From positions 1,054,001 to 1,118,000 of the forward strand of contig NZ_CP102602.1 in NCBI RefSeq assembly GCF_024707485.1: DNA of 64,000 nt. Direction: 5' to 3'. The position numbers were made by a program, and so were the translations under genes. Within the stretch, counting starts at the first letter, position 1; each line of letters starts with the position of its first letter. Below the pieces are notes generated by a model. The model was not told the DNA's origin. It made no database searches and was given only the letters and a program-made list of their open reading frames with translations. Origin of the DNA: Thermococcus thermotolerans (lineage in GTDB: Archaea > Methanobacteriota_B > Thermococci > Thermococcales > Thermococcaceae). Below are positions 45,088 to 53,958 of the stretch, piece by piece.

Positions 45088-46206
45088 TCACCGCCTCCTG
45101 AGGTAGGCCGGCAGGTCGATCCTCTGCTCCAGCCACTCCCTAGTGAAGCCCGTAACCACGAGCGGAACCTTCCTCAGCTCCTCGACGTTCCTTGCCCCAA
45201 CGAGGAACATCGTGTTTCTGATTTCTTCGATGTAGCGCTGGAGGACTTTGATAACGCCCTCAACGTCACCTTTCACGGCCGGCCTGAGGAGGGGCAGTGC
45301 AACGCCCGCGAAGGTTGCACCCATGGCTAAGGCCTTAGCCATCGTTATCCCATCGCGCATTCCGCCGGTGGCTATAATTGGCATGTTAGTGGCGTAGCGA
45401 ACCTCAGCGACGCTTATGGCCGTCTTAATCCCCCAGTCCCAGAAGCGAAGGGCGAGGTTTCTGCCCATCTCGTCCTTGGCGCGGTAGTACTCAACGGCGC
45501 TCCAGCTCGTCCCCCCAAGGCCGCCGACATCGATGGCATCTATCCCGATGCTCTCAAGCCTTATAGCTACCTCCATGGAAACACCGGCCCCGGTTTCCTT
45601 CGCTATTATCGGATAGGGAAACGCGGCCTTGAGCTCGGCAAGGGCTTTCAGGACACCCCTGTACTGTGTATCCCCTTCGGGCTGGACGCTCTCCTGGAGC
45701 GGGTTCATGTGTATCGCTAAAGCGTCCGCCTGAATCGTCTCAACTGCCTTTAAGGCCTCATCAATCCCGTACCTTCCGGGCATCGTCTCGGCGAATTGGG
45801 GAGCACCAAGGTTGCCGACGAGGAAGACATCGGGGGCGACGTCCCTAACGTAGTAGCTCTCCCAGGTTTCAGGCTTCCTTATCATTGCCCTCTGGCTGCC
45901 GACTCCCATCGGTATGTTGAGCTCCTGGGCGGCCTTCGCTAAAGTCTTGTTTATCTTGCCCGCGAGCTGAGAGCCCCTCGTTCCACCGGTCATTCCGGCT
46001 ATGAAGATGGGGTAGTCGAACTTCCTCCCGAGAAACTCGACGCTTAGGTCTATTTCCTCCTTGTCTATCTCCGGCAGGCTCATGTGGACGAAGTGGATAT
46101 CTTCAAAACCGTTGGAAACATGCGCCTGAACGTTCCTCTTGAGGCAGTGCTCGATGTGCTCGAACTTCCTGATGATCGTGAGTTCCTCCTTATCAAAAGC
46201 CTCCAT
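45088..46206 (-). CDS. fni: Type 2 isopentenyl-diphosphate isomerase
   Basis: A 372-residue FMN-dependent IPP isomerase, converting IPP to dimethylallyl diphosphate. Typical segments are [37 protein letters not shown] and the glycine-rich [11 protein letters not shown] and ATGGMRDGI that hold FMN. The ATG at 46206 (MEAFDKEEL) follows GGTGGTTGAA; the frame extends upstream without support. It lies between a short membrane-protein gene and RNase J. Confidence 0.95.
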   Translation of the reverse strand: MEAFDKEELTIIRKFEHIEHCLKRNVQAHVSNGFEDIHFVHMSLPEIDKEEIDLSVEFLGRKFDYPIFIAGMTGGTRGSQLAGKINKTLAKAAQELNIPMGVGSQRAMIRKPETWESYYVRDVAPDVFLVGNLGAPQFAETMPGRYGIDEALKAVETIQADALAIHMNPLQESVQPEGDTQYRGVLKALAELKAAFPYPIIAKETGAGVSMEVAIRLESIGIDAIDVGGLGGTSWSAVEYYRAKDEMGRNLALRFWDWGIKTAISVAEVRYATNMPIIATGGMRDGITMAKALAMGATFAGVALPLLRPAVKGDVEGVIKVLQRYIEEIRNTMFLVGARNVEELRKVPLVVTGFTREWLEQRIDLPAYLRRR

Positions 46207-46263
46207 TTCAACCACCAAAGAGAGAATGGAGCCGGAGGTTAAGAGGTTTTTGGGCACTAAAGA

Positions 46264-46707
46264 TTAGCCTGCACTTTCTCTGAAGAGTTTTGTAGAAAAG
46301 TGAATCCATACCAATACCAAGGCAACTAAACTCACTAAAAAGAGGAATGTCCCCAGGTATACAACAAGCTCTGGCCATTTATAACTTCCACACGATGGAA
46401 GGCCTTTCTTCACACCGCTAACAGCCAAACTATGCCCGGTATATACAGCCAGTGCTAAGAACACGGTAGCAACTAAGTTTACTACAAGGTTTACATTCTC
46501 GCGATAAAATATACCAAAAAGTAGCAATATTCCTCCAATTATGAAGAAGTACGTAGCGACACCATAAGTAAGCTCAACCGCATCCGGATCTTCAAAATAT
46601 GGATCGTCCTTGTTGAGCTGATAATCAATAACAAATGTTAGTCCCAAGAGAATCAAAAGAACCGCTACAGCCAGTAAAGATCCACGAGCTATGGAGACCG
46701 TTCGCAT
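46264..46707 (-). CDS. Four-helix membrane protein inserted in the isoprenoid cluster
   Basis: A 147-residue protein with four hydrophobic segments (about 10-28, 52-68, 76-95 and 113-135), an acidic loop after the first (NKDDPYFEDPDAVEL) and one Cys in the third loop. The ATG at 46707 follows AAGGTGATAATT. Its codon use and AT content differ from those of ipk and idi2 on either side, and it lies 89 bases downstream of a broken secreted peptide with which it may form a pair. No family recognised. Confidence 0.7.
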   Translation of the reverse strand: MRTVSIARGSLLAVAVLLILLGLTFVIDYQLNKDDPYFEDPDAVELTYGVATYFFIIGGILLLFGIFYRENVNLVVNLVATVFLALAVYTGHSLAVSGVKKGLPSCGSYKWPELVVYLGTFLFLVSLVALVLVWIHFSTKLFRESAG

Positions 46708-46795
46708 AATTATCACCTTACTCACACTTCCTATGACCAAACAAAACTTTGTTGCGTTTCTGCATAATCTGGGGAGTCTGGATAAATGAATACAC

Positions 46796-46914
46796 TTACA
46801 GAAGTCCATGAGCTTGTGCCCAGTTGCAATTTGTACAACTGCCACTGGCTACTACATCTTGCATGCCCACAGCCACTATTAACACCCAACAAGTGCCGCA
46901 AGCAGTCTTTTCAT
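46796..46914 (-). pseudogene. Small secreted peptide gene, broken by a one-base deletion
   Basis: A good promoter (CCTATAAG at about 46960), GGGAGGTG and an ATG at 46914 begin a frame that reads MKRLLAALVGC and stops. If the GGG run after GTT is read as GGGG, translation continues through a hydrophobic core (VLIVAVGMQDVVASG) to a short Cys-containing tail (SCTNCNWAQAHGLL) and ends at TAA (46796-46798), giving 39 residues with a signal peptide. It may be a real frameshift, a sequence error or a recently lost gene. Confidence 0.5.
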
Positions 46915-47089
46915 GCCTGCACCTCCCACTAACTATTGCAATAATACCTCTGACTTCTGGACTTATAGGTTTTTTCTTTTGTGAGTTATAATCTGTTACG
47001 CTTTTTTTCGTGAGTTCTTACTTCCCAACCATACCTTCAGGAGCTTTATTAGTCAAAGAAACCAGAGTGAAAACCTGAACAAAGGGACA
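46915..47089. other. AT-rich gap between ipk and the peptide gene
   Basis: Holds the minus-strand promoter of the broken peptide gene (TATA CCTATAAG, centre about 46960) preceded by an A-rich element. Apart from T-rich stretches that could terminate the ipk transcript nothing else is visible. Confidence 0.45.
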
Positions 47090-47887
47090 TTAAATCTGAG
47101 TCTTGATTCTCGTTCCAAAGCCGTCGCCCCTTATCGCCCCGCTCAGCCTTCCGGGAACCTTCCCGTTCACGAACCAGACCTCCGAGTGCTCGGCTATCTT
47201 CTTCGCCTCCCTCAGCTTGTTGCAGATTCCGCCGGTGACGTCGGTTCCAGCAGAGATGCAGTGGAGCCTCTCAAGGAGGGAATCTATCTCCCCCTTTCTG
47301 AGCTCCTGAATCAGCCTGCCTTCCCCGGGTTTGCCGTCGTAGATTCCGTCAACGTCCATCAGGAATATCACCTTCTCCGGCTCAAGCATCTTGGCGAGGT
47401 ATGTGATAATCTGGTCGCCGGAGAGTATGTCTATGCCCTTCGCAAGGTCTATAGAGACGTCTCCGAAGAGAACGGGAATGAATCTGAGTTCCAGCAGTCT
47501 CTCCACGACCTCAAGGTCCCCGTAGGCGACCTCACCGTTCTCGGTTATGAAGACGGAGGAAGTCGAGACGGAGAAGGCCGGCAGGCCCTCACGGACGAAG
47601 GCTTTGATGAAGTTCGCGTTCGCCCTGAGCATGGCCTGATGGGTCTCGGTGAAGCCTACCCTCCTGAAGTTGGCGGTATCCCAGTCCTCCGGAAGACCTT
47701 CTCTGATTCTGTATTTCTTGGCGTAATGGTGGCCAAAGCTCCCGCCGCCGTGGACGATGATGAAGTCCTCTCGGGGATAGAATTTGGCTATTTCCTTCGC
47801 TATGTTTCTCACTGTCTCATGGTCAAAGTTCTCGGGCTCACCTTTCTTGTCGCTGAAGACGCTTCCACCGATTTTGACGATTATCAT
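47090..47887 (-). CDS. ipk: Isopentenyl phosphate kinase
   Basis: A 265-residue amino-acid-kinase-fold protein. It opens [14 protein letters not shown] and has the [16 protein letters not shown] loop with the His that binds the phosphate, marking it as IPK rather than a general kinase. It makes isopentenyl diphosphate in the archaeal mevalonate route, in which isopentenyl phosphate comes from mevalonate phosphate decarboxylation. The start overlaps the stop of mvk as ATGA, so the two are coupled. Confidence 0.95.
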   Translation of the reverse strand: MIIVKIGGSVFSDKKGEPENFDHETVRNIAKEIAKFYPREDFIIVHGGGSFGHHYAKKYRIREGLPEDWDTANFRRVGFTETHQAMLRANANFIKAFVREGLPAFSVSTSSVFITENGEVAYGDLEVVERLLELRFIPVLFGDVSIDLAKGIDILSGDQIITYLAKMLEPEKVIFLMDVDGIYDGKPGEGRLIQELRKGEIDSLLERLHCISAGTDVTGGICNKLREAKKIAEHSEVWFVNGKVPGRLSGAIRGDGFGTRIKTQI

Positions 47888-48888
47888 GGCAGAACCTCCT
47901 CTATCCTCAGTCCCTCACGGCTTATCCTCGTTATCATCGGTGTCCCACCGGCTATGGTTATGGCAGTGGCAACTTCGCTCTGGTTCTCCGGGGCCAAGGC
48001 GTACATACAGCCGCCACCGCCGGCGCCGGTTATCTTCGCCCCTATCGCTCCCGCAACCCTTGCGGCATAAACTAACTCGCTCAGCTTTTTCGTTGAAACT
48101 CCAATGGCATCCAAAAGCCCGTGGTTGATGTTCATGAGCCTGCCGAGCTGGGCGAAGCGAACCTCCTCGTCGAGGTCGGAGATTATTACCTCCCTGGCCT
48201 TCTCGACTATCTTGCCCATCGCAACGAGTACAGGCTCTATGACCTCGGGCATCTCTTCATAGGTTCTCCTCACCATGGCCACGAGCTCCTTGGTTGAGCC
48301 GCTCGAACCTGTGTAGCCGACCACTATGGGCAGTTCCATGAAGGGCAGGTGTTCGAAGTTCCCCTTCTCGTAGTGGATGAAGCCTCCTATGGCAGATACG
48401 GTGGGGTCTATGCCGCTCGATGCTCCCTGGACGAGGAGCTCAACCCTGTGGCCTAGCTTTCCTATCTCCTCGTTGGTCAGCTCAAGGCCGAGGAGTTTGG
48501 ATACAGCCCCGATTGTGGCAACTGCAACTGCAGCGGATGATCCGAGGCCGGCCCCGACGGGAATCTGTGACGTTATAGAGACAGTAATTCCTTTCCCGTT
48601 AGCATCGGCCTCCTCCCTCACAAGCTCTATCGCCTGCCGGACGTAGCTGAGAACCTCCGCGGCCTTTCCGTAGTCGCTCTCGAAGTAAATCTCGTCCTCT
48701 GAGAAGGAAACGGTTAAGCCAGGAACGCGGATGTCCTTGGCCTCTATCTTTATCGCTCCCCTATCGTTGAACTCCGCCCAGACATAGGTTCTGAGGTCGA
48801 TGGCGGCAGCAATGGCAGGCTTACCGTAGACGACGCTGTGCTCGCCGAAGAGGATAATTTTAGCCGGGGCAGATGCCAGAACCCTCAT
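47884..48888 (-). CDS. mvk: Mevalonate kinase
   Basis: A 334-residue GHMP kinase. The N-terminal [17 protein letters not shown], the phosphate-binding loop [15 protein letters not shown] near 104 and the C-terminal [16 protein letters not shown] are all intact. It phosphorylates mevalonate with ATP in the first committed step of lipid precursor synthesis. The start codon overlaps the stop of the upstream HEPN toxin gene (ATGA) and its stop overlaps the ipk start, making a chain of coupled genes. Confidence 0.96.
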   Translation of the reverse strand: MRVLASAPAKIILFGEHSVVYGKPAIAAAIDLRTYVWAEFNDRGAIKIEAKDIRVPGLTVSFSEDEIYFESDYGKAAEVLSYVRQAIELVREEADANGKGITVSITSQIPVGAGLGSSAAVAVATIGAVSKLLGLELTNEEIGKLGHRVELLVQGASSGIDPTVSAIGGFIHYEKGNFEHLPFMELPIVVGYTGSSGSTKELVAMVRRTYEEMPEVIEPVLVAMGKIVEKAREVIISDLDEEVRFAQLGRLMNINHGLLDAIGVSTKKLSELVYAARVAGAIGAKITGAGGGGCMYALAPENQSEVATAITIAGGTPMITRISREGLRIEEVLP

Positions 48889-49223
48889 CCTTGACCCTCC
48901 AGAAGCTTTCTCATGACATTTTCCAAATCGTCAAGCTCGTTTTGAACCGTGTACCAAACGAGCGAGAGGTCAACGCCAAAGTAAGCGTGGATTAACCTGT
49001 CCCTCATCCCTGCAATTTCTTTCCAGGGGACCTCCGGATGAAGAGTCTTAAACTCATCTGGAATGTGCTTCGCTGCTTCCCCTATTATTTCAAGGTTTCG
49101 GATTACTGCATCGACCGTTTTCTCATCTTCCACGAAGTCCTCAAAGCCCATGCCCTCTGTATACCGTCTAATTTTCTCAATAGCCTCAAGAATATCCTCA
49201 ACGTAGAGAAAAGGGTCCCTCAT
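48885..49223 (-). CDS. hepT: HEPN toxin, HepT type, module 1
   Basis: A 112-residue all-helical HEPN protein (DUF86). The toxin motif RX4HXY is present as R74, H79 and Y81 in [10 protein letters not shown]. In HepT-MntA systems HEPN proteins are RNases held silent by polyadenylylation of this Tyr by the MNT partner. The start overlaps the MNT stop (ATGA) and the stop overlaps the mvk start (ATGA). Confidence 0.9.
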   Translation of the reverse strand: MRDPFLYVEDILEAIEKIRRYTEGMGFEDFVEDEKTVDAVIRNLEIIGEAAKHIPDEFKTLHPEVPWKEIAGMRDRLIHAYFGVDLSLVWYTVQNELDDLENVMRKLLEGQG

Positions 49224-49528
49224 ACGTACTTCACCTCTTTGAGAATCCGTTCCCTAATGCGTCTCTTCAAAGCCCCTTTGGTTACGAGGTCAACCCTAAC
49301 CCCAAGGAGTTCTTCGAGGTATTTCTGAAGGCGTATGAACTCTATTAACCCCACGGGCTGCTTGAACTCCACGAGAATGTCAACATCACTGTCCGGCCTC
49401 TGCTCATTTCGTGAATATGAGCCAAAGACACCAATACGCTTAACACCATATTTCTCACTCAGTTCCTTCCTGTGAGCGTGTAGGATTTTTTGGACATCCT
49501 CAAGTGTTCTAACGCGTGCGGTCTGCAT
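49220..49528 (-). CDS. mntA: MNT nucleotidyltransferase antitoxin, MntA type, module 1
   Basis: A 102-residue minimal nucleotidyltransferase. The active site GSYSR (G36-S37) and the metal-binding pair D48 and D50 ([10 protein letters not shown]) are intact. It should transfer AMP to the partner HEPN protein and neutralise it. The gene begins after the 36-bp element at 49533-49568, which is also found before the second module. It starts an ATGA-linked chain through hepT, mvk and ipk. Confidence 0.9.
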   Translation of the reverse strand: MQTARVRTLEDVQKILHAHRKELSEKYGVKRIGVFGSYSRNEQRPDSDVDILVEFKQPVGLIEFIRLQKYLEELLGVRVDLVTKGALKRRIRERILKEVKYV

Positions 49529-49532
49529 GATA

Positions 49533-49568
49533 GAAAATAAGAAAAGCCCCTTATGGCCTTTTCGTTCA
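49533..49568. repeat. 36-bp element upstream of HEPN/MNT module 1
   Basis: Matches 50412-50447 at 34 of 36 positions. Read on the minus strand it includes CCATAAGGGG, a TATA-like box, followed by A-rich sequence; it probably holds the promoter of the module. Confidence 0.75.
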
Positions 49569-49607
49569 GCGTTTGAAGAATATACTTGCGTAACAGACTA
49601 CTACCCC

Positions 49608-50036
49608 TCAGCCCCACTCTTGATCCCGTAAAAAGTGTTCTATCAGCTCAACGAACTCATAGATGTCCCCAAGCTGCCCGCGGAGAACCTCAAATGCCAG
49701 TCTATCGTTAATCCTCCCGTATCTGTGGACAAGGATGTTGCGAAAGCCCTTCATGAGCCTGAGTTTGTGGGCCATCTCCTCAGGAATTATCCCGGCGCGC
49801 ACGAGTCCCTCAAAAACGTCCTCCTCCCTTTCCGGCATCGTGAGCCTCAGGTCGGAGTTTATCACAGCGCATATATCAATCACGTTCTGGATTGCAAATT
49901 CGGCCCGCTTGTAGATTCCGTCCTTGACTATACCAAGCGATTCGAAGTCCTCAAAATCATCTGGGAGGTTCTCCTCAATAAGTTTGAGGCTCTCAAGTAT
50001 CTCCTCAATCTTGGAGCGTATGATCTCGACCCTCAT
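49608..50036 (-). CDS. HEPN toxin, module 2
   Basis: A 142-residue HEPN protein (DUF86 type), somewhat longer than that of module 1. The motif RX4HXY is R99, H104 and Y106 in RNILVHRYG. The N-terminal helix is long and charged. The ATG at 50036 overlaps the stop of the MNT gene as ATGA. Sequence similarity to the module 1 toxin is low, so the two modules are not a recent duplicate pair. Confidence 0.88.
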   Translation of the reverse strand: MRVEIIRSKIEEILESLKLIEENLPDDFEDFESLGIVKDGIYKRAEFAIQNVIDICAVINSDLRLTMPEREEDVFEGLVRAGIIPEEMAHKLRLMKGFRNILVHRYGRINDRLAFEVLRGQLGDIYEFVELIEHFLRDQEWG

Positions 50037-50407
50037 TCTATCGCCTCCAACCCGAGGTAGTCGTAGTAGTATCTCCTGAAGTCCTCCCACTCCTTGAGCG
50101 TTTCGTAGGCGAGGTCGTAGAGGAACGTCTCGTCCATGCAGAAGAGAACTTTACCCTTGAGGCACTCCTTTTTTATGTAAACCGGAAGGAGCTGAAAAAT
50201 CTGAACATCATAATTCTCGGGAAGGCTTCCAAGGACGAGCATCCTGAAGAGAAACGCCTCTTTTGGGCTTCCCTCGTAGTAAACGCACAGGTCTACATCA
50301 CTGTCCTTTCTGGCCTCACCTCTGGATTGAGAGCCAAAGAGAATTACGAACTTCACCCGCTCTCCACCGAGCTCAAGGATTTTTTTGACGGCATCCTCAA
50401 TGTTCAT
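50033..50407 (-). CDS. MNT nucleotidyltransferase antitoxin, module 2
   Basis: A 124-residue minimal nucleotidyltransferase with GSQSRG (G25-S26) and the acidic pair D37 and D39 (DSDVDLCVYYEG). The C-terminal half, with Cys and aromatic residues, differs from that of module 1. It is translationally coupled to the downstream HEPN gene. The expected role is AMPylation of the HEPN toxin. It starts directly after the 36-bp element that ends in the stop codon of the MEMO gene. Confidence 0.88.
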   Translation of the reverse strand: MNIEDAVKKILELGGERVKFVILFGSQSRGEARKDSDVDLCVYYEGSPKEAFLFRMLVLGSLPENYDVQIFQLLPVYIKKECLKGKVLFCMDETFLYDLAYETLKEWEDFRRYYYDYLGLEAIE

Positions 50408-50411
50408 GGAG

Positions 50412-50447
50412 GAAAATAGGAAAACCCCCTTATGGCCTTTTCGTTCA
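50412..50447. repeat. 36-bp element upstream of HEPN/MNT module 2
   Basis: Second copy of the element at 49533-49568, with two substitutions. Its right end coincides with the TGA stop of the MEMO gene (50445-50447). Confidence 0.75.
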
Positions 50448-51323
50448 CCTTCTCATCACGATGCTCGCGTAGCCGACGATGGCATCGGTGCTCCTGCTGA
50501 CCTCGAAGCTCGTCGTGTAGTGGAGTAGCTCCGCCTCAAGCGCTCCAGCCAAGCGGGAGTAAACTATCGCAGTCCCAACTCCACCCGGCCCGCACATGGT
50601 GTGGTTCATCTCGCGGAGCTCTCTGAACATGCCTCCAACGTCGAAATCGAGGATTCTCCTTATTACGCGGAAGTCCCACTCCTTTATCCTGTGGGGAAGC
50701 TCGCTCGCCCTCGCCCTGAAGGGCACGTAGCCGTACATGGCTCCGTAGTGCATGAAGTCGGTGCTCGCTACCACAACCACGTCCCTGCCGAGCTCCTTTG
50801 ATGCCTCAAAGATGGCCCTTCCAAGGTCTTCGGAGACCTCCTCGTCCTGAATGCCGAGGGCTATTGGAACTATTCTAACTTCCTTCCCAGCTTTTTCAGC
50901 CAGGTACTGGATGAAGGGAAGCTGTACCTCTATTGAGTGCTCGTATTTGTGGGCCAGCTCATCAAGGTCGGCTATGCCAGAGAGCTTCGCTATGGCCTTG
51001 GCCATCTCGGAATCAACCTCGACGTCACCGAGCGGTGTGCGCCACTTTCCGGAGGGGTAGACCGCTATCGGCGAGCCGAGGCCGGTGTGGTTCGGCCCGA
51101 GGATTACGAAGGTCTCCGGCAGGCCGTCCTCAAAGATAGCCTTGTATGTTCTCGAAGCCGTGTAGCCCGAGAAGACGTAGCCCGCGTGGGGCGCAACGCC
51201 AGCTGTTATCCTCCTCTCGCTTCCCTCCTCGCCGAGGTCGTTGAAGAACTCCTCCAGCATCTCGATGAGCGCTTTGTCCGAGGGATAGAAGCTACCAGCG
51301 ACTGCCGGATACCTTACCTCCAT
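50445..51323 (-). CDS. MEMO family protein
   Basis: A 292-residue protein of the MEMO1 family. The metal-site residues lie in [12 protein letters not shown] (His), GPNHTGLG (His) and STDFMHYG, and the C terminus carries GYASIV. Family members are related to extradiol dioxygenases; in archaea they are often next to mevalonate-pathway genes, as here, but their activity is not settled. It is the first gene of the minus-strand run toward mvk, separated from it by the two HEPN/MNT modules. Confidence 0.9.
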   Translation of the reverse strand: MEVRYPAVAGSFYPSDKALIEMLEEFFNDLGEEGSERRITAGVAPHAGYVFSGYTASRTYKAIFEDGLPETFVILGPNHTGLGSPIAVYPSGKWRTPLGDVEVDSEMAKAIAKLSGIADLDELAHKYEHSIEVQLPFIQYLAEKAGKEVRIVPIALGIQDEEVSEDLGRAIFEASKELGRDVVVVASTDFMHYGAMYGYVPFRARASELPHRIKEWDFRVIRRILDFDVGGMFRELREMNHTMCGPGGVGTAIVYSRLAGALEAELLHYTTSFEVSRSTDAIVGYASIVMRR

Positions 51324-51357
51324 GATCCCACCTCCAAAGGTTCATCGTCCTCAAGGT

Positions 51358-52422
51358 CTAAATACCTTCGGTCAGTTTGAGGCCCGAACCAGTGAGAGGG
51401 AGAAGGACCCTCGAACCATCCGGAATTTCGCCGCTCTCGACCAGCTTCCACAGAGCCGCGAGGACAACGGCAGAGGTGGGCTCAACCAGAAAACCCGCCC
51501 GCTTGAGCCAGTCCAATGCTTCCACCGTTTCGGGCCCTTCAATGCTCACACAGAGACCGTTTGTTTCCTTGATCGCCCTCTTCATTTCATCAATCCTCGG
51601 AGGTTCCGGAATCGCTATCCCATCAGCCAGACCGTTGGTGAGGGGCGAACGCTCGCAGAGACTTTCGTAGCCGCTGGCCTGAACCGCAACGAGCCGGGGG
51701 AGCTCCGCGATCTCGCCCATATCCCTTAATTCCGTGAAGCCCTTCCAGAGGCCGAGGAAGAGCGTTCCGCTCCCCGCTGGGGCCAAGACGTAGTCGGGAA
51801 CACCGACCTGCTCGTAAGTTTCAAAGGCCACCGTTTTTGTGCCCTCGATGAAGTACGGATTGAGCCAGTGGGAGACGTAGGTTATCCCCTCGCGCTCTGC
51901 AAACTCTACTGCCATTTCGTGAACCTTCATCCTGTCCCCATCAACGAAGTGGAGTACCGCCCCAAGCCTCTCCAGAAGCGAGAGCTTCTCCGGCATCGTA
52001 TTGTATGAGACGAATAGGTGGGCAGTTATCCCGGCCGGAAGGGAGTACAAGGCCATGCTCAGGGCCGCGTTGCCGGAGCTGTCGAGGACGACCTCCCGGA
52101 TCCCTTCCTCCATGAGCTTTGCCACGGTGACGTAGGTCCCACGATCCTTGAAGGAGCCACTCGGATGGAGGTATTCGAGCTTGAACAGCCCGACGACCGG
52201 ACCTATCTGGAGTGCAGCGGTCGGGGTGATAGCGGGCACTGCCGGGGGGAGGTAGTTCCCGCCCACGGGGAGGAAGTTGAGGTAGCGGCGCATGTCTAGG
52301 TACGAGAGGAGGCTACCGAAGAAGCTGAAGTGGTTCCGCCTGACTAGCAGGGTTCCGCCGCAGTCGCAGTTCAGACGAAACGTCTCCGGGTACTTCCTAC
52401 CGCAACGTGAGCAGACGAGCAT
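51358..52422 (-). CDS. Threonine-synthase-like PLP enzyme
   Basis: A 354-residue fold-type II PLP enzyme with an N-terminal zinc ribbon (CSRCG near 4-8 and CDCGG near 19-23). Unlike the longer paralogue at 13.3 kb it keeps the PLP lysine, K92 in HPSGSFKDRG, and the phosphate-binding APAGSGTLFLG, and it has no C-terminal DNA-binding domain. It could be the true threonine synthase or a related enzyme such as a cysteate-synthase-like one. The ATG at 52422 follows GGGTGGT. Confidence 0.85.
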   Translation of the reverse strand: MLVCSRCGRKYPETFRLNCDCGGTLLVRRNHFSFFGSLLSYLDMRRYLNFLPVGGNYLPPAVPAITPTAALQIGPVVGLFKLEYLHPSGSFKDRGTYVTVAKLMEEGIREVVLDSSGNAALSMALYSLPAGITAHLFVSYNTMPEKLSLLERLGAVLHFVDGDRMKVHEMAVEFAEREGITYVSHWLNPYFIEGTKTVAFETYEQVGVPDYVLAPAGSGTLFLGLWKGFTELRDMGEIAELPRLVAVQASGYESLCERSPLTNGLADGIAIPEPPRIDEMKRAIKETNGLCVSIEGPETVEALDWLKRAGFLVEPTSAVVLAALWKLVESGEIPDGSRVLLPLTGSGLKLTEGI

Positions 52423-52461
52423 CGTACCACCCAAGGTTTTTTATTTTCACGAACGATATCT

Positions 52462-53328
52462 ATGGCACAAGTGGATAAAAAGGTGGTTGCCATGGTTGAG
52501 AAATTCGTTTCCGCCGAGAGGCCCCAGACCGAGGAGGGCTACCAGTACCACATAGCCTGCAAGCCAGGAGATGTCGCACGCTACGTCCTCCTGCCCGGCG
52601 ACCCTGAGAGGGTGCCGAAAATAAGCTCTCTCTGGGACGAGGCGAGGGAGATAGCCTTCCACAGGGAATACCGGACACACACAGGCAGGTATAAGGGCGT
52701 CCCCATAAGCGTCACCTCAACCGGAATCGGAGGGCCGTCCACCGCCATAGCCATCGAAGAACTCGCGGCGATAGGTGCCGATACCTTCATCCGCGTCGGC
52801 TCCACCGGCGCGATACAACCGGGAATGGAGATAGGCGACCTGATCATAGCGAAGGCAGCGGTGAGGCTTGAGGGGACTTCAAAGCAGTACGTCCGCGTTG
52901 AATATCCAGCAGTTGCAGACCTCGAGGTCACTCTAGCCCTAATCGAGGCCGCTGAAACTTTGGGCGTCCGCTACCATATCGGCATTACCGCCTCGACGGA
53001 CAGCTTCTATCTCGGCCAGGGAAGGCCCGGACTCAGGGGTTACTTCCCAAGCTTTGCAAAGAACATACTCGATGACCTGAGGCAGGCCAACGTCACAAAC
53101 TTCGAGATGGAGGCTGCAACTCTCTACACCCTCGCCAACATCTATGGACTGAGGGCTGGGTGTGTCTGTGCGGTCTTCGCCAACAGGATAACCAACGAAT
53201 TCGGGAAGGCCGGGGAGAAGGAAGCGGCATTAGTCGCCAGTGAGGCTGTGAAGATACTCGCCGAGTGGGACGAGGAGAAGGAGAAGGCTGGAAAGAAAGT
53301 CTGGTTCCCGGGGCTTAGAAGGGTTTGA
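52462..53328 (+). CDS. udp: Uridine phosphorylase
   Basis: A 288-residue nucleoside phosphorylase of the NP-I family. The phosphate-binding LPGDPERVPK, the ribose-binding VTSTGIGGPST and RVGSTGAIQPG, and the base-specific FEMEAATLYTLA are those of uridine phosphorylases. It cleaves uridine to uracil and ribose 1-phosphate, which feeds the pentose route of Thermococcales. Uracil is then used by upp. A TATA-like TTTTTTATTT (about 52436-52446) predicts a short leader. Confidence 0.93.
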   Translation: MAQVDKKVVAMVEKFVSAERPQTEEGYQYHIACKPGDVARYVLLPGDPERVPKISSLWDEAREIAFHREYRTHTGRYKGVPISVTSTGIGGPSTAIAIEELAAIGADTFIRVGSTGAIQPGMEIGDLIIAKAAVRLEGTSKQYVRVEYPAVADLEVTLALIEAAETLGVRYHIGITASTDSFYLGQGRPGLRGYFPSFAKNILDDLRQANVTNFEMEAATLYTLANIYGLRAGCVCAVFANRITNEFGKAGEKEAALVASEAVKILAEWDEEKEKAGKKVWFPGLRRV

Positions 53329-53336
53329 CACCCAAG

Positions 53337-53362
53337 TTTTTGTGTTTTTGTTTTGTTGTTTT
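53337..53362 (+). terminator. T-rich terminator after udp
   Basis: TTTTTGTGTTTTTG is followed by TTTTGTTGTTTT just after the udp stop; a long U-rich transcript end of this kind is typical of intrinsic termination in Thermococcus. Confidence 0.5.
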
Positions 53363-53567
53363 CCTGAAACCGCTCGCAAAGATATCTTTTCCCTTATTGG
53401 CCCCTTTCGGGTGTTGATTTGAAGTTAAACCCACGCCAAAGGAGCAGTTGAATTCTCACTTCAAAATGGCCACTCAACAGGAAAATCGTCCAGAATTTTT
53501 TGGATATTTGGCTTTTCAGAAGGAGCTACCAACTCTGATGAAATTTTTGCCAAGCAAGAGTTTCTAT

Positions 53568-53644
53568 GGCGCCCCGGCGGGGATTCGAACCCCGGACCTC
53601 GAGGTCCGCAGCCTCGCGCCCTATCCAGACTAGGCCACCGGGGC
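53568..53644 (-). tRNA. tRNA-Arg, anticodon GCG
   Basis: Acceptor GCCCCGG/CCGGGGC, anticodon stem CGAGG/CCTCG with loop CTGCGGA (anticodon GCG, codons CGC/CGU), T arm CGGGG-TTCGAAT-CCCCG. CCA is encoded. The TATA box on the minus strand lies in 53673-53684. It diverges from tRNA-Gly, 104 bases away. Confidence 0.97.
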
Positions 53645-53706
53645 ACTGCCCGCTAACCCTTCTAAGGGAGTCTTTATAAATTTAACCGTCTCAGCTCACC
53701 GAAAGA

Positions 53707-53714
53707 TTTATAAA
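53707..53714 (+). promoter_or_regulatory. TATA box for tRNA-Gly
   Basis: TTTATAAA is 42 bases before the tRNA 5' end; the corresponding box of the divergent tRNA-Arg lies at 53673-53684. Confidence 0.5.
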
Positions 53715-53748
53715 GCGCCCGAAGGTGAGTATTCTACGGGCCTGAACT

Positions 53749-53826
53749 GCGGTGGTAGTCTAGCCTGGTCTAGGACAGCGGCCTGCCACGCCGCTGGCCC
53801 GGGTTCAAATCCCGGCCACCGCACCA
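53749..53826 (+). tRNA. tRNA-Gly, anticodon GCC
   Basis: Acceptor GCGGTGG/CCACCGC, anticodon stem GCGGC/GCCGC with loop CTGCCAC (anticodon GCC, codons GGC/GGU), T arm with CGGG-TTCAAAT-CCCG core. CCA is encoded. Confidence 0.97.
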
Positions 53827-53958
53827 CCATTCGTTTCTTGGCGGTTTTTGAGAACTCAGAGCTGCTCGATGTGAAATTAACCCCGTTCAGAACAGTGATT
53901 TTGAAAAGTTAAAAATTGGGTTGAAGAACGGGAGCGCTTCCATAAGGGAAGAAAGAAA

